A model generated the notes under the pieces. It saw nothing but the letters and a program-made list of their open reading frames with translations. It had not been told where the DNA came from and ran no database searches. A program made the position numbers and the translations under genes. This document shows positions 1 through 6,048 of a DNA stretch of 6,048 bases, one piece after another. The stretch is from Candidatus Cloacimonadota bacterium (GTDB lineage: Bacteria > Cloacimonadota > Cloacimonadia > Cloacimonadales > TCS61). The stretch is from the NCBI GenBank assembly GCA_030668345.1, contig DAOUUD010000112.1:1-6048 (forward strand), read 5' to 3'. Within the stretch, counting starts at the first letter, position 1. The number at the start of each line of letters is the position of its first letter.

Positions 1-1
1 C

Positions 2-1372
2 ATTGATAACGAGCTTCATATCAGGTGTGAAACTATCGAACTTCCCGGAATTGAAACCGAATTGTTCTATTCCACCGGAACAGGCTGGGAATCGGTGGAG
101 ATGCAAAATTTTATGGGTTTAACTTATGAGGGAATTATTCCCGGATTTCCCGGTGAAACACAATTCTGCAGGTTTAAAACAGATACCGATACCCTGGTTG
201 GAATGATGCCTGCTTACATTTCGGATGATGTTTTTCCTCCTGCAGTGGAAGAACTTAGCTATGTTGCAGCAGATACCGTTGGAGATGTTCTTGATCCGGC
301 TTGTCCCAATCTTGATATTACCGGAAATTATTTTGGCTATTCGGACAGCAGATTTTACGGAGGACTTACAAGTGATTCAGGAGATTTCCCTTTAGATAGT
401 GGCGGTTTGTTCCCAGACACATATTATTTCTACATAACTGTTATTCTAAATCCGGAAACCGTGCTCATCGATTCAGTTGTTTATGCCATGATCTATGCAG
501 ACATTTCGTTTTTATTAAGCCCCGGACTATACAGGATAACCGGAACTGAATTCAGTTTGGGAACATTTGAAATGATCGGTAATATAGAAACCCAGGTGAT
601 CGATACCACCCTGGTTATGGCTTGTGATATCGAAACACTTACCAATGATGTACATTTTGGCACCTGGCCGAATATGACAAATTCCCTTGGAGTGGAAATG
701 ATTACTGCTAAATATATGCTTCCTCTGGATTTTCTGATAATGGATTTCTCAAAGCCCTCTCTGCAGAATATCGATCAATATATCATCGAACCATTTACCA
801 ATATACTACCAGAAATTTCCGATCTTGGTTTTGCTATATCCGGAGGGTCAACAACGTTCACCTGCACATATTTTGATGAGAACGAACATTTTCCCATAGT
901 TGCCGAAATCGAAATTGAAAGCTCAATTTATCCCATATTTCCAACCTCTTTCGATTATTCCATACCCGTAGAATTCATTACGGAAATCCCACTGACAAAT
1001 TGGGAGGAAGCTACATTCCGCTTCAGTGACAACGCTTATGAATTTATAGAAGAAACGATAATAAATACTACAGGAATTGAAAACAATCAATTATCGGTGA
1101 GTGATTTTCAGTTGAGAAACTATCCCAATCCCTTCAATCCTGCTACGACAATCTCATTTAATCTAACCGCAGAGGACACGGAGGACGCAGAGATTTTAAT
1201 TTATAATCTCAAAGGTCAGAAAATTAGACAATATTCAATTTTCAATTTTCAATCTTCAATTGTGTGGGATGGTACCGATGAAAATAATCAGCCTGTAAGT
1301 TCAGGGATATATTTCTATAAATTGAAAGCTGATAATTATTGGAAAGTTAGGAAAATGATATTGTTGAAATAA
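2..1372 (+). CDS. Secreted beta-rich protein with type IX-type C-terminal sorting domain (5' partial)
   Basis: The frame is open from base 2 with no stop upstream, so the true start lies outside the window; the TTG at 62 is not a credible start. It gives 456 residues ending at TAA 1370-1372. No catalytic motif is recognised. Residues (window count) about 1-95 look like a beta-sandwich with YSTGTGWESVEM and EIPGFPG-like strands. About 96-175 carry DTVGDVLDPACPNLDITG followed by aromatic strands, weakly recalling DOMON/CBM9-like secreted domains; the rest up to about 370 is unassigned beta-rich sequence. Residues about 371-456 are a sorting domain: LRNYPNPFNPATTISF, then LIYNLKGQKIR, WDGTDENN, SSGIYFYKL and a basic tail. 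In the Bacteroidota/FCB group such tails direct proteins through the type IX system to the surface or medium. Two loops of this tail contain unusual repeat-like DNA. Coding status is very secure; function is unknown. Confidence 0.93.
   Translation: MDNELHIRCETIELPGIETELFYSTGTGWESVEMQNFMGLTYEGIIPGFPGETQFCRFKTDTDTLVGMMPAYISDDVFPPAVEELSYVAADTVGDVLDPACPNLDITGNYFGYSDSRFYGGLTSDSGDFPLDSGGLFPDTYYFYITVILNPETVLIDSVVYAMIYADISFLLSPGLYRITGTEFSLGTFEMIGNIETQVIDTTLVMACDIETLTNDVHFGTWPNMTNSLGVEMITAKYMLPLDFLIMDFSKPSLQNIDQYIIEPFTNILPEISDLGFAISGGSTTFTCTYFDENEHFPIVAEIEIESSIYPIFPTSFDYSIPVEFITEIPLTNWEEATFRFSDNAYEFIEETIINTTGIENNQLSVSDFQLRNYPNPFNPATTISFNLTAEDTEDAEILIYNLKGQKIRQYSIFNFQSSIVWDGTDENNQPVSSGIYFYKLKADNYWKVRKMILLK
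1166..1192 (+). repeat. In-frame GC-rich segment with 9-base periodicity (CGCAGAGGA-like)
   Basis: Twenty-seven bases contain 18 G or C and no T at all, inside a gene that is otherwise AT-rich. From 1168 the sequence falls into three 9-base units: CGCAGAGGA, CACGGAGGA and CGCAGAGAT. Read in frame they give the tripeptide series AED, TED, AEI in a loop of the sorting domain. From memory, words such as CGCAGAGGACACGGAGG occur as dispersed repeats in many environmental bacterial genomes; that link is recalled, not searched. It could instead be an ordinary acidic loop with unusual codon choice. Confidence 0.6.
1233..1260 (+). repeat. Four tandem copies of a 7-base unit (NTTCAAT) inside the coding region
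   Basis: The units are ATTCAAT, TTTCAAT, TTTCAAT and CTTCAAT, back to back with only the first base varying. They encode most of YSIFNFQSSI in a loop of the sorting domain of the upstream gene. Because 7 is not a multiple of 3, gain or loss of one unit would shift the frame about 35 codons before the stop and destroy the end of the sorting signal. The unit resembles TTCAATTTTCAATTTTC-type short repeats that I recall as common between genes in FCB-group genomes. Confidence 0.75.
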
Positions 1373-1374
1373 GG

Positions 1375-1429
1375 AAACCTTCCGAACGGTTATGCTGCTT
1401 TTAATGGATCTTAACCTTCGGAATGGTTT
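1375..1429 (+). repeat. Intergenic inverted repeat forming a long hairpin; possible terminator or REP-like element
   Basis: The arms 1375-1392 and 1412-1429 pair over 17 positions with one bulged base on each side (C1387 and T1424), leaving a 19-base loop. The cores are AACCTTCCGAACGGTT (1376-1391) and AACCTTCGGAATGGTT (1413-1428). Each core is itself a partial palindrome with AACC and GGTT ends. The hairpin begins two bases after the stop codon of the upstream gene, the usual place for a terminator. No T-run follows the right arm, so a standard intrinsic terminator is not supported. A dispersed palindromic element or an mRNA 3'-end stabiliser fits as well. Confidence 0.7.
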
Positions 1430-1444
1430 GATTGCTATTAATAT

Positions 1445-1452
1445 GAGAAGGG
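1445..1452 (+). promoter_or_regulatory. Shine-Dalgarno sequence for the C25 peptidase gene
   Basis: GAGAAGGG is followed by AAAA and then the ATG at 1457. The spacing and purine richness support this start over the in-frame ATG at 1490, which would remove half of the signal peptide. No convincing promoter was found in the 84-base gap: TATTAAT at 1437-1443 is present, but no matching upstream element is properly spaced. Confidence 0.75.
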
Positions 1453-1456
1453 AAAA

Positions 1457-4400
1457 ATGAAAGCTTGGATTATTGGATTATTGTTGATTATGCTTTCAAT
1501 TATTTATCTGAATGCAGAAAGCATTGAACTTACCGGTGACAAAAGTAGCCTGAAGATCAACGGGAGTTTTGAGATCGAAGAAATTACTTCCAGGAAAGTG
1601 GGAAATGAAAAATATAATATCCTGCAAATTCCGGGATGTGTGAACATAGGCTTTTATGGTGAAGCTGAAATTCCTGTTTACACAAAGCTCATTAGTCTGC
1701 CGGAAACAGGAAACTTTAAAGTAAGTAAGATAAAATATGATGTAGAAGAGATTGATCTGGAAAAAAAACTTATTCCACTTGGCTGGCAGGATAATAAAAA
1801 TACAGATAATGAGTTTTATCTCAGAGACAAGTGGTTTCCACAGGATATTGTAACGATCTCCAGGCCGAACATCATGCGGGGGAACAGGTTCACACAGATA
1901 ACTATAGCGGCGGTTCAATATAATCCTTTCCAAAATAAAATGAGAGTATTAAAAAATGTGGATATCGAATTTGATATCGATCATTCTAAAAATGAAAATC
2001 CATTAACAAAAACAAGACATTCAAATTCATTTGCTAACATCGCGGAAAAGAATATTTACGGTGCAGAAGTATTGAGGAACTCTGGATGTGGACAATATCT
2101 TTTTATCTGTCCGGATGATATTGCAGCAACACTTCAACCTCTTCTCAGGTGGAAAGAGAAACTGGGTTATAAAACCAGAGTTGCCACAATATCCGAAACC
2201 GGTTCAACAAATGATGATATAAAAAATTACCTGCAAAATGCTTATGATAACTGGGAAACACCTCCGGAATACGTAGTTCTGGTAGGTGATGTTGATGGTA
2301 ATTTTATTGTGCCTACTTTTTATGTGCCGGGTGGACCGTATTCTCCCTGGGATGAAACTGATCACAGTTATACATTATTAGATGGTGATGATTATTTCCC
2401 GGATATTTTAATCGGAAGATTATCTGTGCGCAGCTTATTTGAATTGCAAACGATCATAAGTAAGATCATTAAGTATGAAAGCGATCCTTTTATGGAAACT
2501 GATTGGATCAAAAGTGCATTGATGATTGCTTATATATACCCAGTTCCATGGTATGAGATATTTTCCCATCGCGAAACAGTTATGGCAGTTAGAGATAAAC
2601 TATTAGATTTTGAATATACAAAAGTTGATACTTTTATTCATCCATACCAGTCAGGAAATACTCAATTGGCGAATATGATCAATGCCGGACAGTCATTTGT
2701 CAATTTCAGGGGATGCGGTAATTATAATCAATGGACAGCGATGTCAAATTATGTATTCTTTAATATTGATGATGTGAATAATCTGAACAATGGTTATATG
2801 CTGCCGATGGTAACCAGTATGACCTGTGGAACAGGCGGTTTTGCCTCAACAGCTTATCCATCCTGCTTTGGTGAAACCTGGCTTAAAGCAGGCTCACCAT
2901 CCGTACCCAAAGGTGCAATAGGCCTTATCGGTCCCAGCGAACGGGATACTCAAACCAGTTGGAATAACTGCATTGATCTGGGGATATACCAGGGTATTAC
3001 TCAGGAAGATCTCTTTCGATGTGGAGAAATGCTTCTACGTGGTAAAATGGAACTTTATAATAACTATCCTAACAATCATGCCTGGGTTGTAAATCACTCC
3101 GACCAGTTTTATTTTTATGTTTATAATTTACTTGGTGACCCGGGACTTGCGATCTGGACAGATATGCCAAAAGAAATAGTTATCATTTATGATGATCAAT
3201 TACCTTTTGGATCTAATTATGTCGAACTTCAAATTGAGATCGAGGATACGAATAAATCCTATTTTACTATAGCAATAACAAATGAGGACAGCCTTATTGC
3301 AGTTGGAATCACAGATGAATCTGGTTCTGTTAGCATTCCTTGTGAACTGGATGTTGGTAGTTATTCGATCACAGCTTCAAAGTATGGATACATTCCTCAA
3401 ACAGGGGAATTTAGTGTAATTGAAGGTAATTATTTAGGGTTATTTGACTTCGATTTGAGTGAAGATCCGGTCTCTGGAAATATTCTCAGCATTGAACTGA
3501 CCTTGAAAAACTTCGGTACGCTTCCTGCAGAAAATGTGACTATAAATCTGGATACAGAAGAAGATAGAATAGAAGTAATATCATCTGAAATCACTACCAG
3601 TGAAATTCCGGCAGGTGAATTGTTCATTTGTGATTTCCAGATACAGGTATGCGATGAATGGCATAATGGATTCACTTCTAATATGTTTGTAAATATCTCT
3701 TCAAATTTTGGTGAAAACAGTTCTATCATACCGGTTGAAATTCTTTCTCCGGAACTGGTACTTTCAAATTTTATCGTAGAGAACAGTTCCAATTGTCTTA
3801 TTCAAAATGAAAGCAGTAATATAACGATTGAATTAAAGAACTGCGGTAATAACGATTCCAACAATTTTAATGTTAATTTTATCAGTCAGAATGATAAAGT
3901 TGAAATTATTAATGCTTATAGTTCTTATGCGAATATTCCAATCAATAATATTGGAAATAACCAAAACAATCTTACAGTAAATGTAGCAAATGTAATATCG
4001 GGAGAACTTGCCGATTTCAAACTTGAAATATTACAAAATGATACTGTCGTGCAGGAAATAGAATTTAATATTCCCATTGGGATCATTGATGAATTCAGTC
4101 CTACCTTCTGTAGCTATGGTTACTATGCGATTGAATCGAGAGATGTGGGAAATTTTGAAACTCCGCAGTATAACTGGATCGAGATAGATCCTGATCTGGG
4201 TGGGAATGGGATATTGATCGGTGCTGACCATGCAACTTCCGATGGCTATATTAGGACCATCAACCTGCCTTTTCAATTTCAATTTTTCGGTTATTTCTAT
4301 CATTCTGTATCTGTTTGTTCAGAAGGCTTGTTATCTATGGGAGAAGCAGATCTTATTTTTCACAGGAACAGGAATATTCCTTCCGGGATAGGTCCGAATG

Positions 4401-6048
4401 CTATGATCGCTCCTTTCTGGGATGATATTGAAGACGGGGAATTATATGTTTATTTCGATGAAGAGAGTCACTGTTTTATTATCGAATGGAGTGAATGGCA
4501 TAATGTTTACAATCCTGAATATATGGAAACCTTCCAGGTAATTTTATACGATCCCGAATATTACTCAACTCCAACGGGAGATGGAGAGATACTTTTCCAA
4601 TATAAAGAAATAAACAATGTAGATCAAGAAGAAAATTTTGCTACTGTCGGCATAGAAAACGAAACTCAGACTGAAGGACTACTAATGACATATGCAGGTA
4701 TTTACCCGCAGACCGTTCAACCACTTGAGAATGAAACAGCAATATTTTTTACGATTAAAGAAGGTCCTGATATTCCATTTCTAACTGTTACCCCATCATC
4801 TATAACAATTTCGGTTTATCCTGATACTGTTATCATTGAAGAATTTACTCTGTTCAATGCTTCGGAAGGAGATCATGATATTTCATATACGATCAGCTTT
4901 TCCCATTTTTCCAGGAATTCAGGAAGATCGGAAAATCTAAACAGCAGGAATATCGAGAATGATTTTATTTTGTGTACCACAGGAAACTATATTCCCGTTA
5001 TGCCGATGGATTTATTATTTTACCTGGTACATAATAGTCCGGATGGTGAACCGGTTTACGGAGTTAAATTGGATTTCCCACCGGGTTTTTATGTTAATAG
5101 CGCCACTGATGTGGGATCACTTCTTTATAATAATGAAACTGGCGATGGTGCTGAAATAAGCTGGGGATTCGGTAACGGTAATTGTGTATCTTCCTCTCCT
5201 ATTCCATTTAATGTAAATGTTACGATCGACGAAAATCAGAACCAACCCGTGGAAATAGGATGGTATATCGAAGGAGATGGAACAGGAGCAGAGCCGCATT
5301 CCGTTAGTGGAACATTTACTATTTATCCAACGAGTGATATTTATTTCTGGATTTCTCATCCAAATGGTGGTGAAAAACTTCTGCCGGGAATTCAGGATAG
5401 TGTTAAATGGGATCACTATGGAGACGCTGAAATTGTTAAGATACAATTAAGCAGAGATTCCGGCAATACTTGGGAAATTTTAACTAATGAAACTGATAAT
5501 ACGGGATTCTATGAATTCATAGTCACCGGTCCTCTTTCTGATGAATGCAATATAAAAGTTGGAACTACAGATGATGAATATTTTGATATTTCCGATAGTC
5601 TTTTTCAAATAACAGCTCTAAATATTCAATATCCCGCTTTGGGTTCAATATTATCTTATGGAGAAACAGACACCATTAAATGGCAGGACATCGAAGGTAT
5701 AGACAAGGTTAATATCGAATTAACCTCTAACAATCAATATTCATGGGAAATACTTGCTAATGGAATCGATAATCTGGGTTTTTATGAATTCACAGTTCCC
5801 GGCCCACCCTCCGAATTCTGTAAACTAAGAATCAGCAGTCTGGATGGCGTTGTTGTAAATACATCAGACTTATTTACAATTGTGGATTCACCGGTTGATT
5901 GGCTTTATGCGAATACAATGTCGGGGGTAATACCAGCAGGTGAAAGTGAAAATATCACACTTTCAATTTCCAGTGAAAATCTGGAAGTTGGAACCTATGA
6001 AGCTTATATTAAAATTGAAACCGACTATTGTCAGATATTATATTTACC
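1457..6048 (+). CDS. Gingipain-like C25 family cysteine peptidase, large multidomain secreted protein (3' partial)
   Basis: One frame runs unbroken from ATG 1457 to the window end, at least 1530 codons. Residues 1-20 are a signal peptide (MK, hydrophobic core, cleavage near NA/ES). About 25-200 is a C25 propeptide with GFYGEAEIPVYTKLISLPETG at 65-85. The peptidase spans about 211-567: VVLVGDVDG (273-281), DGDDYFPDILIGR (309-321), RGCG (418-421), TCGTGGF (456-462) and LLGDPGLAIW (558-567). The downstream modules are: CarboxypepD-regulatory-like Ig (570-658), two CARDB-like (660-872), nidogen-like with MIAPFWDDI (about 880-1102), a BACON-like strand pair (1106-1145), an unnamed beta domain (1169-1291), two Kre9/KNH-like Ig repeats (1296-1476) and a final BACON-like domain (from 1480). 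Family members cleave proteins outside the cell. Cys457 fits the nucleophile, but the GHG histidine position is Cys420, so activity is uncertain. A sorting domain is expected past the window. It is much longer than a minimal C25 enzyme. Confidence 0.93.
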   Translation, partial: MKAWIIGLLLIMLSIIYLNAESIELTGDKSSLKINGSFEIEEITSRKVGNEKYNILQIPGCVNIGFYGEAEIPVYTKLISLPETGNFKVSKIKYDVEEIDLEKKLIPLGWQDNKNTDNEFYLRDKWFPQDIVTISRPNIMRGNRFTQITIAAVQYNPFQNKMRVLKNVDIEFDIDHSKNENPLTKTRHSNSFANIAEKNIYGAEVLRNSGCGQYLFICPDDIAATLQPLLRWKEKLGYKTRVATISETGSTNDDIKNYLQNAYDNWETPPEYVVLVGDVDGNFIVPTFYVPGGPYSPWDETDHSYTLLDGDDYFPDILIGRLSVRSLFELQTIISKIIKYESDPFMETDWIKSALMIAYIYPVPWYEIFSHRETVMAVRDKLLDFEYTKVDTFIHPYQSGNTQLANMINAGQSFVNFRGCGNYNQWTAMSNYVFFNIDDVNNLNNGYMLPMVTSMTCGTGGFASTAYPSCFGETWLKAGSPSVPKGAIGLIGPSERDTQTSWNNCIDLGIYQGITQEDLFRCGEMLLRGKMELYNNYPNNHAWVVNHSDQFYFYVYNLLGDPGLAIWTDMPKEIVIIYDDQLPFGSNYVELQIEIEDTNKSYFTIAITNEDSLIAVGITDESGSVSIPCELDVGSYSITASKYGYIPQTGEFSVIEGNYLGLFDFDLSEDPVSGNILSIELTLKNFGTLPAENVTINLDTEEDRIEVISSEITTSEIPAGELFICDFQIQVCDEWHNGFTSNMFVNISSNFGENSSIIPVEILSPELVLSNFIVENSSNCLIQNESSNITIELKNCGNNDSNNFNVNFISQNDKVEIINAYSSYANIPINNIGNNQNNLTVNVANVISGELADFKLEILQNDTVVQEIEFNIPIGIIDEFSPTFCSYGYYAIESRDVGNFETPQYNWIEIDPDLGGNGILIGADHATSDGYIRTINLPFQFQFFGYFYHSVSVCSEGLLSMGEADLIFHRNRNIPSGIGPNAMIAPFWDDIEDGELYVYFDEESHCFIIEWSEWHNVYNPEYMETFQVILYDPEYYSTPTGDGEILFQYKEINNVDQEENFATVGIENETQTEGLLMTYAGIYPQTVQPLENETAIFFTIKEGPDIPFLTVTPSSITISVYPDTVIIEEFTLFNASEGDHDISYTISFSHFSRNSGRSENLNSRNIENDFILCTTGNYIPVMPMDLLFYLVHNSPDGEPVYGVKLDFPPGFYVNSATDVGSLLYNNETGDGAEISWGFGNGNCVSSSPIPFNVNVTIDENQNQPVEIGWYIEGDGTGAEPHSVSGTFTIYPTSDIYFWISHPNGGEKLLPGIQDSVKWDHYGDAEIVKIQLSRDSGNTWEILTNETDNTGFYEFIVTGPLSDECNIKVGTTDDEYFDISDSLFQITALNIQYPALGSILSYGETDTIKWQDIEGIDKVNIELTSNNQYSWEILANGIDNLGFYEFTVPGPPSEFCKLRISSLDGVVVNTSDLFTIVDSPVDWLYANTMSGVIPAGESENITLSISSENLEVGTYEAYIKIETDYCQILYL
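2087..3157 (+). other. C25 peptidase domain with GHG motif replaced by GCG
   Basis: These are residues 211-567 of the large protein. The fold signature is intact: YLFICPDDI at the start, R-x-x-K-E-K-L-G-Y helix, VVLVGD strand, DGDDYFPDILIGR, a strand ending in NFRGCG, then LPMVTSMTCGTGGF, CFGETWL, KGAIGLIGPS and the closing VYNLLGDPGL. Compared with the gingipain pattern GHG followed about 33 residues later by C-x-x-G-x-F, here GCG is followed 37 residues later by C-G-T-G-G-F. The nucleophile is kept and the histidine is not. The nearest upstream histidine is His395, outside the motif. The domain is otherwise well preserved. Confidence 0.85.
4082..4762 (+). other. Nidogen-like beta-sandwich module
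   Basis: Residues about 876-1102 contain LPFQFQFFG, SVSVCSEGLLSMG, NAMIAPFWDDI (residues 981-991), ELYVYFDEES, an ETFQVILYD strand, GEILFQYKEI and ATVGIEN. This order of strands with the APFWDD core matches what I know of NIDO domains (IAPFWADVD, FQVVL, A-x-VG). It is probably an adhesion or spacer module of the large secreted protein. Assignment is by motif only. Confidence 0.5.
5342..5884 (+). repeat. Two tandem Ig-like (Kre9/KNH-like) protein repeats
   Basis: Repeat one covers residues about 1296-1388 and repeat two about 1389-1476. Shared positions include [VI]KW, V-x-I-x-L, WEIL-x-N, DN-x-GFYEF-x-V-x-GP, a central Cys in EC/FC, and SD-x-x-F-x-I. The first opens with HPNGGE, a hallmark of this Ig-like family in secreted bacterial proteins. 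They probably form part of a stalk. Similarity is clear in protein but weak in DNA, so the duplication is old. Confidence 0.7.

Larger units (their letters stand above)
1112..1369 (+). other. Type IX-type C-terminal sorting domain (Por secretion tail / FlgD-Ig-like fold)
   Basis: This is the last 86 codons of the upstream gene. What is seen: the YPNPFNPATTISF first strand, the LIYNLKGQKIRQ central strand, WDGTDENNQPVSSGIYFYKL, and the terminal KVRKMILLK. This order and the short length are those of the C-terminal signal of type IX cargo, usually cleaved at the outer membrane as the protein is anchored or released. Two loops are longer than I expect for the family: one between strands one and two (TAEDTEDAE), and one between KIRQ and VWDG (YSIFNFQSSI). 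Both coincide with repeat-like DNA. Confidence 0.88.

Noticed and set aside
62..64. TTG as the start of the first gene
   Set aside because: The frame continues upstream to base 2 without a stop, no signal peptide follows the TTG, and the sequence around it reads as the interior of a beta domain.
1427..1445. Bacteroidota-type promoter (TTTG at 1427-1430 with downstream TATTAAT)
   Set aside because: The spacing is far too short for a -33/-7 pair and no TAnnTTTG follows, so a promoter in the gap is not supported.
1496..1933. Minus-strand open frame of 145 codons
   Set aside because: It lies antisense to the signal peptide and propeptide of the C25 gene, has no recognisable motif and low-complexity aromatic composition; it is a shadow of the real gene.
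4272..4283. Second TTCAAT tandem in the large gene
   Set aside because: Only two 6-base copies, fully explained by the FQFQF strand of the nidogen-like domain; the unit length keeps frame.
3430..4303. Minus-strand open frames of 120 and 90 codons (3430-3792, 4031-4303)
   Set aside because: Both are antisense to well-formed Ig-like and nidogen-like coding sequence and show no family features.
4959..5446. A plus-strand frame of 66 codons (4959-5159) and a minus-strand frame of 109 codons (5117-5446)
   Set aside because: Both overlap the continuous large frame, have no supporting ribosome site that I could see, and resemble no known family.
1..6048. CRISPR array, tRNA, insertion sequence or defence genes
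   Set aside because: No regularly spaced repeats, cloverleaf, transposase motifs or nuclease genes were seen; almost every base is in the two secreted-protein genes.

Overview
The window is AT-rich and carries two large plus-strand genes for secreted proteins. Both run off the window: the first lacks its 5' end and the second its 3' end. The first protein ends in a typical type IX secretion-type C-terminal sorting domain (YPNPFNPATT near its start, SSGIYFYKL and a basic KVRKMILLK tail). The second starts with a signal peptide, a C25 propeptide and a gingipain-like peptidase domain, followed by a long series of beta-sandwich modules. The YPNPFNP signature, the long Ig-like multidomain secreted proteins and the base composition point to the Bacteroidota/FCB group. 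Candidatus Cloacimonadota is my best guess, with Marinimicrobia or a relative as alternatives; this is an inference from recalled family style, not a search.

Layout. Bases 2-1372 hold the 3' part of a gene for a secreted beta-rich protein of unknown function. Its sorting domain contains two sequences that look like short dispersed DNA repeats read in frame: a T-free GC-rich 27-base segment with 9-base periodicity (1166-1192), and four tandem copies of a 7-base TTCAAT unit (1233-1260). Bases 1373-1456 are the only intergenic gap. It holds a strong 17-pair imperfect hairpin (1375-1429) just after the stop codon, then a Shine-Dalgarno sequence. Bases 1457-6048 are one uninterrupted reading frame of at least 1530 codons. 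It encodes, in order, signal peptide, C25 propeptide, C25 peptidase, carboxypeptidase-regulatory-like Ig domain, two CARDB-like domains, a nidogen-like domain, a BACON-like strand pair, an unnamed beta domain, two tandem Kre9/KNH-like Ig repeats and the start of another BACON-like domain.

Both products should be exported by Sec and then handled at the outer membrane by a type IX-like system: the first shows the sorting domain, and the second would be expected to carry one beyond the window. Together they look like surface or released proteins for attachment and protein degradation. The main oddity is in the peptidase. The nucleophile motif C-x-x-G-x-F is present (Cys457), but the GHG motif that supplies the catalytic histidine in gingipains reads GCG (Cys420). 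I see no complete new defence or mobile system in the window.
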